From: Medicago truncatula
Lineage: Eukaryota > Streptophyta > Magnoliopsida > Fabales > Fabaceae
Assembly: GCF_003473485.1 (NCBI RefSeq)
Contig: NC_053045.1
Location: forward strand, 39,468,494-39,532,493
DNA length: 64,000 nucleotides
Direction of reading: 5' to 3'
Part shown: positions 47,932-60,715 of the stretch, in pieces
How positions within the stretch are numbered: the first letter of the stretch is position 1
Layout: each line of letters starts with the position of its first letter
The notes under the pieces: generated by a model
What the model saw: the letters and a program-made list of their open reading frames with translations, nothing else
Told to the model about the DNA's origin: nothing
The model's database searches: none
Translations under genes and position numbers: made by a program

Positions 47932-48869
47932 GAGTAAATAAACAATTACCCTCCTGAAATTGTAAGTTTCGTCAATTATCCCCTGGAATTAACAAAACTT
48001 CAATTACCCCCCTGAAATTGCACAACGTTAATCAATTTACCTCCTCTGTCAAATTTTCTGTTAGTCAACATGACGTTTTGCAAATATCCCCTGAAGTTTT
48101 GCACTTATGTTCAAAATGTCCTATGAACTTGAATATATATATATTTTTTTCTTATCCTTGACAAATGTGGAAGGAGAGATGAAGAAATATCAATACTCCT
48201 ATAATCCATCCATGGATTTATATGCATACCCAGAAATTGGATACCTAGAAATAAATATGAAAAAATTATGTTTTTTTTTACAAATAAATTCAATGCTAGT
48301 TGTAACTTCTCTCTTTTAAGTTATGAAAGTAGATTGGTTTACATATTCTTCTTTGCATGATAGGCACTTACATATCCTTGTGCATGTTATCTCAAGGTAC
48401 AAAGTGACAAATTATCAATTATGCAGGTATTTTAATAGAGAAATGATATTTGTACAATCATTTTTTGATAATAGTTGTGACAATTTTCTCTCTCATACTC
48501 ACATTATATTTTTACTTTCTCTCTCTATTGTTTTGGTTTTCGTGTTAATACCTACTTTTCTTTCTAAATATATGGCTGTCCCATAAGTTGTTTCAACAAA
48601 TGGTTATTCAAATAACACAACTCATTTCAATAATCTCTTCTTTGCAATCATTCTTTGTTTTATATTATGGTTAGATATATTAAGAAAAAAATATAAATTT
48701 TTAAGTTCGGGGGTATTTTGCACATAAGTGCAAAACTTCAGGGGGATATTTGCAAAACGTCATGTTGACTGAAAAATTTGACGGAGGGGATAAATTGATT
48801 AATGTTGTGTAATTTCATGGAGTAATTGACGAAACTTACAATTTCAAAGGGGTAATTGCCTATTTACTC
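47932..48869. mobile_element. Non-autonomous Mutator-like (MULE) element with about 180-bp inverted repeats
   Basis: The ends are GAGTAAATAAACAATTACCC and, reverse-complemented, GAGTAAATAGGCAATTACCC. The arms stay similar to about 48115 and from 48710 inward (TGACGTTTTGCAAATATCCC on both). A perfect 10-bp target duplication TGATAAGAAC flanks it at 47922-47931 and 48870-48879; the length of 9-11 bp is the MULE hallmark. No transposase. A further MITE is nested at about 48436-48622. Confidence 0.85.
48436..48622 (-). mobile_element. MITE nested inside the MULE (same family as 63731-63912)
   Basis: It reads, for example, TTTTCTCTCTCATACTCACA, TATATTTTTACTTTCTCTCT and, at the end, TTATTCAAATAACA. 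These match the reverse complement of 63731-63912 along the full length. Confidence 0.7.
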
Positions 48870-48940
48870 TGATAAGAACATTAATATATGCAAGGTCTGA
48901 GGTTTGAACATCGGACAACATAAAAAAAATAAAAAAATAA

Positions 48941-49103
48941 GGTTTAATTGTACTTTTGGACCCCTTTCTTTCTAAAAGTTGCGGTTATGACCTCCTAACT
49001 AATTTAAATACAAAACAGCCCCTTATATTTTGATTCTCTGGCAGTTTTGGACCCCCAGTTCATTAGTGAGGTGCCACGTAGGGGTCCAAAAGTGCAATTA
49101 AGC
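48941..49103. mobile_element. Short MULE-like MITE (163 bp) with 10-bp target duplication
   Basis: The ends GGTTTAATTGTACTTTTGGA and, reverse-complemented, GCTTAATTGCACTTTTGGAC pair as inverted repeats. AAAAAAATAA occurs directly before (48931-48940) and after (49104-49113). The target is low-complexity, so the duplication alone is weaker evidence than the ends. Confidence 0.65.
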
Positions 49104-49230
49104 AAAAAAATAAATAGAGATGATCATTTACTCTCCTTTTAATTATCAAATAAAGAAAGGAAGAAGAATATTTGTTTTTCTTTTATTATTTTAATATGTT
49201 TTCTTTTTATTATTTGAATGAATTTAAAAA

Positions 49231-49595
49231 GGCTAAAATATGGTTTTGATCCCTGCAAATATGCTTCGTTTTGGTTTTAGTCCCTGCAAAAAAAATTTGT
49301 TGTTTTTGGTCCCTGCAAATATGTCTCATTTTGGTTTTGGTCCCTGACTCCACTTTTGTGATAATTTGTACACGTGTCACATGATGACTGAACCATTTAT
49401 TAGAGAAATAGTCCCTGCAAAATCTTTTGATTTTGAAAAAGGTCCCTGCAAAATATTTTGTTTTTGGAAATAGTCCCTGCAGGGACTATTTCCAAAAACA
49501 AAATATTTTGCAGGGACCAAAAACAACAATTTTTTTTTACAGGGACTAAAACCAAAATGAGACATATTTGCAGGGACCAAAACCATATTTTAGCC
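49231..49595. mobile_element. MULE-like MITE (365 bp), near-perfect palindrome, 9-bp target duplication
   Basis: It begins GGCTAAAATATGGTTTTGAT and ends in the inverse (reverse complement GGCTAAAATATGGTTTTGGT). ATTTAAAAA flanks both sides (49222-49230, 49596-49604). Its centre, AGTCCCTGCAGGGACT within TTTGGAAATA...TATTTCCAAA (about 49463-49497), is a perfect palindrome. Repeats of TCCCTGCAAA spread through both arms. Confidence 0.85.
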
Positions 49596-49604
49596 ATTTA
49601 AAAA

Positions 49605-50331
49605 TCAAGGTTAGCACGAAACGAAGACTGAGTGTAAGCAGCTTGGCAATGTCCGAATCTAGAACCCCTCTTGCTTCCTCCTAAGTCCTAAGACGGTCTT
49701 TTACGCGTAGTTTTCTCTTCTGTCTACCCCCAAGAAACTTCCTTGTTTTCCCCCAAAAAACACTCTTTTCTTTCCATCAAAAGTCTTTTCCTTTTCGTTC
49801 CTTTCGTAAAACACGGTCTCTACACAAAACAACGTTTGTGTGTTCAACCTTTCACAGTCAACTAAACAAATACTACTTGTTTTTGTGGCTGCTTAGCTTG
49901 GATCCTCTTTGACGCAAATACCCTTTTGTTGAATCTTTCTTTGGACTTCAACTTTGTATTTTACATTTGTAGGGTTGTTTGTTTCTTGAGGGTACTTTTT
50001 GATTTTGATGCTCCAACACCCTCTTGTTACTTTTTGTTTTTTTCGTTGTTATTTCTGGTGGGTTTTGTCTTTACTTGATCTGATTGAAATTTTGTTGAAG
50101 AGGGAAAATTTTCTGGGGTTTGATTTCAATTGTGTTTGATTCTGAAAATTTGATCTTTGATTAGAAATCCTTTGTGGGTTTCGCATAATTATTGTGTTCT
50201 GCTAAGGAATTGAAGTGGGTTGGTGTTGGATTATTGAAAATTGTGTTTCTTAGTGACGAAGGGATTGTAGGGTTGTTCTTGTTGAGGGTGTAGTTCTTTG
50301 ATGAGATGAAAAAAATATCAAGCACTTGTTA
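49605..50331. other. Formin promoter and 5' UTR
   Basis: Pyrimidine-rich CTTTTC/CCCCCAAGAAACTTCC sequence at 49700-49830 is followed by a TTG-rich leader up to the formin ATG. No separate gene. Confidence 0.5.
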
Positions 50332-53300
50332 ATGGGAATTGAGAGATATATGGTTGTCATAAAGTTTAGTTTTTGCGTTCTTTTAGTTCTGCAACTTGTA
50401 GCAGCAGTTAGCTCTATAGAAAAGAAGGAAACACAAGATGGTTTGGTTAGAGAACTATTTGATTCAGCATCTGGATTGTTGGATGAGCACACGGTAAGAC
50501 TCCTTTCACTGGTTACTTGGATATTGGTAGCTTTGTATGCATTAGATTTTGTTTGCTTTGAAGTTGAAAATTGAAATGACAAAAAAGCGAAGAGTACATA
50601 AATTTGGAAGTAAGAAAATTTGGGGTTTTAAATGACTTCTGAATGAAAATAATAGTCTGGTGTTTCTTATTATTTGGCTGAGCCTCTGCTTGAGCTGTTT
50701 GTATTACTTGGCCTATACTCCGTACGGTCAAACTGTTTTTTAGATTGAGGTTTAGGTGAGTTGGGTCTCGGAACTCACCAGTGCAGACCTCATTCCTCAA
50801 AGAGCATTGCCAGAGATACTTATAGATTACCCCGCGGGAGTTGAACCAACGCCCTTGTGGGATATACGAAACTCCTTATCAACTGGGCCAACCTCTGTTT
50901 GCCCGTACAGTCCAAACATGAATATAAGTACTGCTAGTCAGGGACATTGATAAAATAGAGGCCATGTTATTCACATTAAATCTAATTAATTCCCACTATA
51001 CCTATCCATATCTAATTATATTAGTTTGCACTTTTAGGCAAAATTTTGGTGGCATGATAGAAGAGAACGGTCTTACTTATATGTTTATCTTCTGAATAAC
51101 TATTTTCACGTGAAAAAATGGTGTAGACGGGATTGAGTACTAGAGTTGTTATTTTTCCTGTACTTTCCATCATGACATTGAGTTCTGATACTAAACTGTG
51201 CCATCCTCTTTTTGGCATTCTTTCTGTATGTTCCCAGCTATTAGTTGCAGAACCTAATTTTCTGGGTATCTTAACGATCACCACTCACCAGAGATCTTAT
51301 ATTTGCGAAGTTTAGTTTTATTTTATAATGCTATTTGATTGCTTGAGTATATGCAAGACAATCTGCCAGTAATTAATTTTTTACATGTGCTATATTGACA
51401 TGGGAAACACATGAACTCAATGAAGAAATATGATACTATAATCTATGAATACATCTAAAGCTTCTGCTTCAACCAGATTGCGCTCTGAAATTCTCTTACC
51501 TCTCACATGATTAGCACGAACTTTTATTTTTATTTAGCAAGATAAACTTATAACTTTTCTTATGTAATTATTGCCACGGTCATTTGACACTAAGTTACAC
51601 ATCATTGACTGTTCCTGGTCATTTGTCGTACTTGAGCGAACATAAAGTTTAGCATTATGTGCTCCATTGTTTCAATCAATGAATTCATAAACTCTAAAAG
51701 TTGCAAGTTTCATGACTGCAGGCAAAGGTATTTAGGACCACTTGCTGTGAAGATTTTATTCATTTAAAGAAAGAGGTTGAATATCATGATTTATGCCTCC
51801 CACTGGAATTGTTTGCAAGCACCAATAAAGTCAGCTCCACGGTTCGACCATTTGCTCAAACAGATATCCAAAAATTGCTTAATGCTTGTCATCCTCAAAT
51901 CAAGGAAATCTTTCTTCATTATTTGAGAAAAAATAATCTTCTATTACATGTCTTAGGCGAAGAGGATGATTCCAAGATATGGCATGTCACTAATACAGGA
52001 TATCTTTTTTCCACATCCAGTATTCCTAGAAGAAATCCAGGCCGTGTTTTGCTCCAGCACATATCAGAACCACCTAGTTTAGGCCCCACAGTTGGATCAC
52101 CTACCCCGAGTCTCACACCATCACCTGAACCCAGTCTCCCTCCATCGCCTGAACCCAGCCTATCCCCATCACCCGCTCCAGCGCCTCTACCTCCTAAACC
52201 TCTTTCTCCTCCTTTGTCACCAGCCTCATTTTTCCCAAAACTGACACCGCCAGCAGCTGCAGACATTTCTGCTCCTCCATCTTCTGACACAAGCGGGAAG
52301 GAAGATAACCATAGTAATAAAACAACAGTTGTTCTTTCTGTAGTTATAACTATATCGGTGATATTTATAGCTGCAGCATTGTTCTTTTTATGCTTTCGTA
52401 AGGCTGGCCGGCGTAGACAAAATGATGAGAGGCCTCTGCTCAGCTTGAGCATGAATGACTATTCTTTTGGTACATATTATTATAATACATTTCATTTCAT
52501 TCCATTCATACTTTGTTAATGTGTTATACTTGTTGTGACATTGACTTTATTGTACAGGTCCTTCCAATCATGCTTTTGGAAATACGACAAAAGGGGAGAA
52601 GCTTGGATTTCAGTCATCAAGTAATAATTTAGGAGACAACAAGAAGACCTCACTGCAAGGAAATCAATCGATGGGAGCTTTTGCTGTTGTCGGATCGCCA
52701 TTTGAATTGAATCCTCCTCCTGGGAGAGTGGGAACTATCCATTCTGGAATGCCACCTTTAAGACCTCCTCCAGGCAGGATGAATCCTCTTCCCCATGAGC
52801 CACCTTCGTTCACACCTTTTGGTAATACTGCCGTCTCTGCTGCTGCGCCTCCTCCTCCTCGACAGTCTGGTGTTGCTAGTGCTCGACCTCCTGCTACTCC
52901 TTCACCACCACAATCATTACTAGCTGGTGCCAAACCTGTTCCTCCTCGCCCTCCACTACACCCTGCTCTACCTGGTGCCAAACCTAGTCCTCCACCACCC
53001 CCTGCACCACTTGGTGCCAAACCCGGTCCTCCTCCCCCACCACCCCCTGCACCACCTAGTGCCAAACCCGGTCCTCCCCCCCCACCACCACCAGCACCAT
53101 CTGGTGCTAAACCTGGTCCTCGTCCACCTCCTCCTCCTCCTAAGAGTGGCGTAGCTCCTCCTCGTCCTCCAATTGGCCCAAAGGCTGGTGGACCAAAAGC
53201 TACAGAGAATGCTGAAGCAGGTGCAGAAGGTGGAGCTGATACTTCTAAAGCCAAACTAAAGCCATTTTTCTGGGATAAGGTTCCAGCTAATTCAGATCAA

Positions 53301-55534
53301 TCAATGGTTTGGAATCAGATCAAATCAGGATCATTCCAGTAAGGACCAAATCCAAAAATTATTTTGTTGAGCATGGACAATAATTTATGAATAGCTGCTA
53401 ATATTCCTTAATGACAATTTTATAGGTTTAATGAAGAGATGATAGAGACACTTTTTGGTTATAATGCTGTGAATAAGAACAATGGTCAACGGCAGAAGGA
53501 GTCTTCCTCCTCCCAAGACCCTTCACCTCAATATATCCAGATCGTCGACAAAAAGAAAGCACAAAATTTATTAATTCTGTTGCGCGCATTGAACGTGACG
53601 ATGGAAGAAGTTTGTGATGCACTTTATGAAGGTGAGTTCTTGTTCCTTCAGTTTGCCTAAGAAATTGCTGATAACTGTAATAGGGGGTATTAGATTCTTT
53701 TGAGCAAAATAAATTATTCCTTGTTTGGTTTACTGATTGAACATGATGAAAGTATACATAGAAATTTAGATGCAAACTTATTTAGGCATCTCTTGTTCCA
53801 CCTGTATGATATCTTTCTAACCAGTCGTTGGCTGATCAGGAAATGAGCTACCGTCGGAATTCCTTCAAACCTTGTTGAAGATGGCACCGACATCAGATGA
53901 AGAACTTAAGCTTAGACTTTTTAATGGTGATCTGTCTCAACTTGGGCCTGCTGACCGTTTCCTGAAAGCCATGGTGGACATTCCCTCTGCGTTTAAGCGA
54001 ATGGAAGTACTGCTTTTTATGTGTACATTTAAAGAGGAGCTCACTACTACTATGGAGTCTTTTGCAGTTTTAGAGGTATGATCTAAATTGCATCGCCCCT
54101 TCAGTTGCATTGCTCATGGTCTTTCTATCATGTGTTATCGGTATGAAATAAAAATCGTATATTTAAGTAAATGTAAATCCGATCATAGAATGGCTTGAGC
54201 GTGTAGTCGTCCAATATACTTACACAAAAACAGGGTTAGTGATCATTTCACTTATCTGTTAAACTTCCTTAACTAGCACAATTCAACATCTTCTAATAGA
54301 ATTTGTTTCTCATTAATCCAACCACTAAATCGACACTTATTATATTATTTTGTTTTGTTTTGTTTTGAATGCAAAATTTTAGAAAATTTAGATTAATAAC
54401 TTTTGTGCATCAAGTAGCTTATAGTTTCACATATTTAAAATACATGTAGTTGTGCCTACATGGTAAGATATACACATCTAGTACAAATCATTTTTTGATT
54501 CATATGAAACTTAATGAGTTCGACTTGTTTCAATTTAGTATTCCATTGATTTTAAAAGTGCACAATTCGAAATGCTGGTGAACATTGTAAATCAGTTTTA
54601 ATGGTGAGGAGTGAGTACCATCACACACACAAACACAATGCTTTTTTGTCACTGTAACGTGCATCCTCTCACTATAATTCATTTGAAATGTCAGGTTGCT
54701 TGTAAGGAACTAAGAAACAGCCGGCTGTTCCACAAACTTCTTGAAGCTGTTCTCAAAACTGGTAACCGTATGAACGACGGAACATACCGTGGCGGTGCAC
54801 AAGCATTTAAACTTGATACACTCTTGAAATTATCTGATGTTAAAGGAACAGACGGCAAGACTACACTTTTACACTTTGTTGTTCAAGAGATTATCCGCTC
54901 TGAGGGCATAAAAGCTGCTCGAGCGGCGAAAGATAGCCAGAGTTTGTCTAATATTAAAACGGACGAGCTTCATGAAACAGAAGACCACTATCGCGAGCTT
55001 GGTCTTGAGATGGTTTCACACTTGAGCACTGAGCTTGAGAATGTTAAAAGAGGATCTGTTCTAGATGCCGACAGCTTAACAGCAACCACTATCAAACTTG
55101 GCCACGGTCTTGTGAAAGCCAAAGATATACTAAACAAAAACCTGAAGAATGTGGAGGACGATAGAGGGTTTCGTGAGACAGTGGAAAGTTTTGTCAAGAA
55201 CGCTGAGGCTGATGTTAAGAAACTGCTTGAAGATGAGAAGAAAATCATGGCTCTGGTGAAGAGCACGGGCGATTATTTTCACGGGAATGCTACGAAGGAT
55301 GATGGCTTGCGATTGTTTGTAGTAGTAAGAGACTTCTTAATAATGCTGGATAAAGTATGTAAGGAGGTGAGAGATGCACAAAAGAAGCCAGCAAAACCTA
55401 TAAAACAAGAAACTTCACGAGGACTGTCTTCGTCCGATACACGTCCATCACCTTCTGATTTTCGTCAGCGGCTTTTTCCAGCTATAGCTGAAAGGAGGAT
55501 AGATGACGATAGTTCAGATGAAGAGAGTCCATAG
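50332..55534 (+). CDS. Type I formin (FH1-FH2, membrane-anchored actin nucleator)
   Basis: Six exons: 50332-50493, 51722-52469, 52558-53338, 53426-53631, 53840-54075 and 54695-55534, in phase, 990 residues. A signal peptide ([20 protein letters not shown], about 7-26) is followed by an extracellular part with a Ser-Pro-rich stretch ([20 protein letters not shown]) that may bind cell wall. Then come one transmembrane segment ([20 protein letters not shown], about 255-277) and a cytosolic FH1 with four GAKPxPPPPP-type repeats (about 398-506). The FH2 starts at LKPFFWDKV (about 535) and contains [20 protein letters not shown], the conserved FH2 core. Known role: nucleates and elongates actin filaments at the plasma membrane with profilin. 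Intron 1 carries a SINE. The ATG at 50332 is chosen because the signal peptide follows directly. Confidence 0.93.
50735..50900 (-). mobile_element. tRNA-derived SINE in formin intron 1
   Basis: On the minus strand: box A TTGGCCCAGTTGATAAGGAG (near 50896-50877), then box B GGTTCAACTCC (50848-50838), about 40 bases apart as in tRNA-derived SINEs. Confidence 0.55.
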
Positions 55535-56619
55535 GTTCAAGTTGGAAATGGTATTGTAACTTTTTAAGACTTGCTTTCCTTTCGTAAATATTAAAGGAGA
55601 TTATATCATTTGAATTCATGTTTTTTTTAACTTATATTTGCAGAGGGAGGATGGTTACACATTTTTCTTGATATATGGTGGAAGTGACTGTGATATTAAC
55701 ACTTCAAACTAAAATGAGATATGTACAGACATGGCTGGAGGCTGGAACTATCATTATGATTATTGATTAGTTTGATTGTTTTGATTTTGAGACAGTCATT
55801 TTTAAAGGGATAGTTGTGTAGGGTTTTATTATTATTTTTTAACAATTCTTTAATCTATTTAATTATGCTAATGTATTTCTTAAAGGGGGGGCAGAATGTA
55901 GCATAGTACTTTCTGTTTATATGAATTTAGAATTATTCTTTCAGACACCTAGTCTAGATAAATGTTTCTTCTTGCCTAAAAACAGAATTATAATTCAAGG
56001 TAATATATTGATATAATTAACTGGCAAGCAATTACTCTTAATTAGGATTGTGATGGGATGAAGGGGATTGTTTTTTTGTCCTCATGCGTTGGTCTACCTA
56101 AGCTTTGAGCTAAAGTAACTAATTATGAACATTCCAAATAGATCAATTGTGTTGACATTAAGCAGGTGCATGAAGAAAATTAGTAGAGAAGCTAAACCAG
56201 GAAGTACAAAATATGAAAGAAGAGTGATCCAAACATCCTTTTGTACCAAAAGGAATCAACAAACGAGGATGATGCGTCATGAAACAAACCAACACTTCAT
56301 ATTTGTTGCCATCATCAACAGATAGAAATGAAATGAAGAGACCCCAATTCAATCCAACTTTTCATAAAACTATCAGATGAAAACAAAACGTTGAGATCAA
56401 TCCAACGATCTATTACTTGAGTGCTTGCTGATACTCCTCCCTCCACTTTGCATCTCTAAGGATTGCTGCTCAACAAGACCGACGTTTCTGATCACTCCAG
56501 ATCAAGATCGCCATAAAATACATCAAGTCTCTCCCATCATGCGGCATCTACGTTACACTTAGAAACCCTGAACTTGATTTTTACCAAGTAACCACATTGT
56601 TGTCTGAATTAGATCACTA
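55535..56619. other. Formin 3' UTR and intergenic DNA
   Basis: The probable formin 3' UTR runs to about 55860; no other gene is recognised. The open frame at 56125-56325 has no family resemblance. Confidence 0.4.
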
Positions 56620-57215
56620 TAGGGGTGTTGACAGTGTGGTTTGGATCGGCTTCGAGGTAAAATGTCATCCGATCCAAAATAAAAATTACATGCGATTCAG
56701 TTTGGGTGACTATTTTAAAAAAATCCGAACCAATCTGATCTAAATATATGCGGTTTTATTTGGATCGGTTTTTGGATATCCAAAATACAAAATATGTATA
56801 TTTTTATTTACTTTTTTCGAAGAATATAATATTTTTATTAATTATTACACAAACATGGTAAAATAATAGGTTTGATGCAAAATATACTAAAAAATTAAAA
56901 TTACAGTATGAAAATTATCGATTATTAATAATAATATAGATTAAATTAGTGCAATATAGAAGATTAAAAACCAACCAGCAACGTAACAATTCACTATAAT
57001 AATACTAATAAAAGAGTAAATAAGTATTAATATTTACTTTTGCGGTTCAATTCGGTTTGGTTTTGAAAAAATGATATGAAATCCGATCCGGTCTTAGCGG
57101 TTTTTACAAAACAACATCCAACCACATCTTAAAATTTCCAATTTTTTGCGGTTTTTGATTTTCTTGGATCGATATGCGATTTTATTTTGGATCGGTTTAA
57201 ATTTGAATACTCCTA
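56620..57215. mobile_element. hAT-like non-autonomous element (596 bp)
   Basis: The ends TAGGGGTGTT and, reverse-complemented, TAGGAGTATT pair as short inverted repeats. GATCACTA before and AATCACTA after form an 8-bp target duplication with one mismatch, as expected for hAT. Subterminal GGATCGGTTT/ATCCGATCC motifs repeat on both strands. No transposase. Confidence 0.6.
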
Positions 57216-59779
57216 AATCACTACCAGTAATCCTTGAGCTCATCCATAACACGTTTATAAACTTATTTGGAGGGTTACATTTTTCTCTTCACGTGTTGCT
57301 TTGTTTAAATACCACCACAAACCTCCTCAAACCATAACAATATGGAAATTTGCGATTTTCGCTTCAAAGGAAAAGTAGATATTATTTGTTAATTTTTTTT
57401 TTTTTTTTTTTAACTTTTTGGTTTTAAGAGGAAGGGGCTCTAATAATCCAAAGTTAGGTCGGGCAGCATAAAATCTAACAAAAAGTTGTTCTACTAAATA
57501 ACTAAACTTAGATTCTTATGAACAATTCGTTCTTTTAAAGTTCGTTAAACACTTGAATTCAATTAATTGATTTGATTTTTTTTTCCTCATAAAACCATCA
57601 ATGTCATCGCACAAGCAAGCTAACCTAAAACCATTCTCTCTTGATCCTCTTCAAGAAAGGAATGAAGACAGTTGAAGTATTAACTCAATGATAAAAAATT
57701 AAATTTGTAATATTAAGGTGTTAGATACAACTCTTTTAATTGAGCTCAAGTGTTTAACTTGATTAATACATAAATAGTCATTAATGTCACTTTCATTAAT
57801 AATTTTTTTCCTGTTCCTAATTTTCTAAGAAATGTAGAAGGAACACATTCATACAAATTACTTGATTGGCCTACTGACCTTACCAATGTCTATTTGTCTA
57901 CCTTTAGAAAAGTGTTTGTCCAACCAATTATGAATCCGCTTTTAGAATCTGCCTTTGAAGTAACTAAATAGAAGAAAAATCCAAATATCTTAGGATATAA
58001 TTTTAAAATCTGAATAAACGGTTGTAAAGTTCAGAATCAGATTTTAATTTTATAATCTACTGGAACATATTCTGATTTCTTGCTCTTTCGAATATTTGTA
58101 GTAGTTAGGCTGTATAAACTAAACTATACTGTTTTTTTTTTTTAGTAGAAAACTATATTGTTTTTTATTTTTTTTTATTTTTAAATATCTGTATTGTTGT
58201 TTTATTGGAGTAGAAACAAAATTGATATTTGATTGCGATACTTGACTTATAAGTTATAACGGAATAAAGCACTTTTGAACATAAAAAAAAAAAGTACTAA
58301 AAAAGAAACATAAAAAAAAGTAACAGTACTTTTCATGAGCGAGCAGTAGCACTTTGTGGAGAAAAATGATGAGTGAGTAATAAGAAATGTATATTTTCTT
58401 TTTGGTTGCTAATTTACAAATGTATTTTAATCAAATGGAGAAAAAAAAAACTATTTAAAAAACGAAAAAAAAAATGAACAGTAAATATATTGGATAATTT
58501 AAGCTGTCAAAATAATATTTTTGAAAAATAAAGTAGAGATATTTTCCATAAAAAAATAAGATGGAGATCTTAGGGCAGGAACTGAATCTGAATGTCAAAA
58601 TTGACTACTGACAACACATATTCACATTTAACCAGCCCATGTTCCTTGACAGTAAATATAGGACAAGATTTTCAGATTTATTTTTGCTGAATTTGTTCCA
58701 ACATGAATCCTCTAAAACTTCCATCTCTCCCTCATAAATTAAGATGACCTTAAATTGAAAACATGGTAACAAAATGAGAATAAAATAATAAACGAGGTGT
58801 CAACTATAGCCTTCTCAATTTAAGGTTATGATCATGTGCTATTTATCTTTTTATTTATTTATTAGATGGCCTCTAATATTTTTTGAATTGATCAAAATGG
58901 TCCATCTAAAGGCAAAATTGGGAGTGTAACATGTGCTTGCATTTAATCAAGGAATTGAATAATAATGGATTGAAGCAACACACACATGCTCAAAGTTCAA
59001 CCCATCATCATCAGGGACACTCTGTATGACACTTTCCCATGTTTCACTCTTTGCCTTACCCTTTGTCCTCCATGGCCTTAACTTGAATTATTTAGACTCT
59101 TAATTTTGGTCTTTAAAACTAAAATATTTTGGTTTGTCTTAACCCTCTCTAATCTTGTTCATGTGTAATGCATTATTTAAGGGCAGCATAACGACAAGAA
59201 ATGAAGACTACGAAAAAAAAAAGAGGGAAACATAGCCAAAGTTGTACATTGATTTTGTAGTCCAATTTCCCACACTTAAATCTCTCTTATCTAAGTTACT
59301 ATCTTGCATCTGTTTCACCACCTTTTCGATCTTCACAACTTGATAATGGTCAAAACTAATAATGAGCTCTCATATTTTTAAAGAGCACACTTTTTTATTA
59401 CTGTAACATTTTCAAGTGGCACAATGTTATTGTGAAGTTTGGGTTCATTATTGTTCCCCACTAATCCCCATATTAAGGGTGACACCGAGAAGCGAGAAGT
59501 AAAAGTCCCATTGATCTCTCTAACTAAAAAAGTAAAATAAAGAGTGGAGGCTAGTGGCTTATATCCTAATCATTCATGATTAATCGGTTTATTTTTTATT
59601 TTTTTTGAAGAATAATCGATTTATTTCATTACATATATATTTACTTTTTGGTACACTAGAAATCCAGCACATTGATACTGAAATTTCACTTCTAGCAATG
59701 CTATATAGCAATTGCTAATGGTTTGGAGTTCATCACCATAAAGATGGAAACTAAACCATGTTTAAGTAATTATTTTTTT

Positions 59780-59875
59780 AATAGACGAAATGGCTATCGA
59801 GACTTGAATCTCAATCATGACATTCGGCCTAATAATTTTGACATTTTTACCAATTGAGTTAGGACTTTTAGATAT
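59780..59875 (-). mobile_element. SINE-like fragment
   Basis: Minus strand: CCTAACTCAATTGGTAAAAA (box A) and AGATTCAAGTCTCG (box B) about 35 bases later. Confidence 0.45.
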
Positions 59876-60639
59876 GTTTAAGTAATTTTAACTATGTTAT
59901 AAGTGTATGTTTAATTACTTCTATTAAAAAAGCGTATGTTTGATTTTACTTTTGGACGTTTAAAAATTGATTGGTGTAAAACTAAATTTGACTTCTTTAA
60001 ATGTTTTTCAATATGATTAATTTTACCTACATAATTGAGTCTAACTTCAACTTTGTTTTTTGACGGTTGATGATAACTTAAAGTTATGATTTATATCTTT
60101 TAATTCTAAATTTTATTTCAACACTTAAATTTAATGTTGAATTCATTTTTACGAATACATATCAAAACTTAAATCATTTTATATTCCATCAACATTTAAC
60201 TATAATCAATTCATTTAAAATCAATTTTTATCACTAAACCCAACTCATATAGGAATCATAATAACATTTGAAAAATTATAAGATAAATCAGCATAATGGA
60301 ATACATTTAATTTGTATAGGCCATTGACATGATTTTATTTTACACAAGCATTTAATTATATCACTGAATATTTTAAAATGTATTTATTTGTATGAAATAT
60401 TATAGGATTAACTATATTTTTAGTCCCTATAAATATATCTACCTTTTATTTTTCATATAAATTTTTTGGGATTTTTTAGTCCAAAGAATTGGATTTGTTA
60501 AGTAGTGGTGAGAAGTTCAGCATGTGTTTCAACAAATTTGGTTGAGGGAAGAAATCCACCATGTGTTTCAACAAATTTATCAATAGATAGTGATCACCGC
60601 TGAACAATAATAGAAACTTTATACTTATAAGTTTTTTTA

Positions 60640-60715
60640 AGTATTCGAGGTTCGAATCTGCATATAATATGCAATATTCCTATTAATTGAGTTAAGTTAT
60701 ATGTAATTCAACCTT
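60640..60715 (-). mobile_element. SINE-like fragment
   Basis: Minus strand: CTTAACTCAATTAATAGG (box A), then TGCATATTATATGCAGATTC and GAACCTCG (box B). Confidence 0.5.

Larger units (their letters stand above)
47900..48925 (+). mobile_element. SINE interrupted between its A and B boxes by a MULE
   Basis: TAACCCAGTTGATAAGAAC (box-A position, ending 47931) and, after the insert, ATTAATATATGCAAGGTCTGA with GGTTTGAACATCGGAC and poly-A (48880-48925) form one tRNA-derived SINE. It has the same layout as that at 31497-31572. The 938-bp MULE lies between. Confidence 0.6.

Noticed and set aside
50326..50331. Earlier formin start at the TTG codon
   Set aside because: Non-ATG; the ATG at 50332 directly precedes the signal peptide.
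51919..52452. Minus-strand open frame of 177 codons
   Set aside because: Antisense shadow of formin exon 2, with no family resemblance.
52664..53254. Long minus-strand glycine-rich open frame
   Set aside because: It is the antisense of the proline-rich FH1 region of the formin; codon bias produces it automatically.
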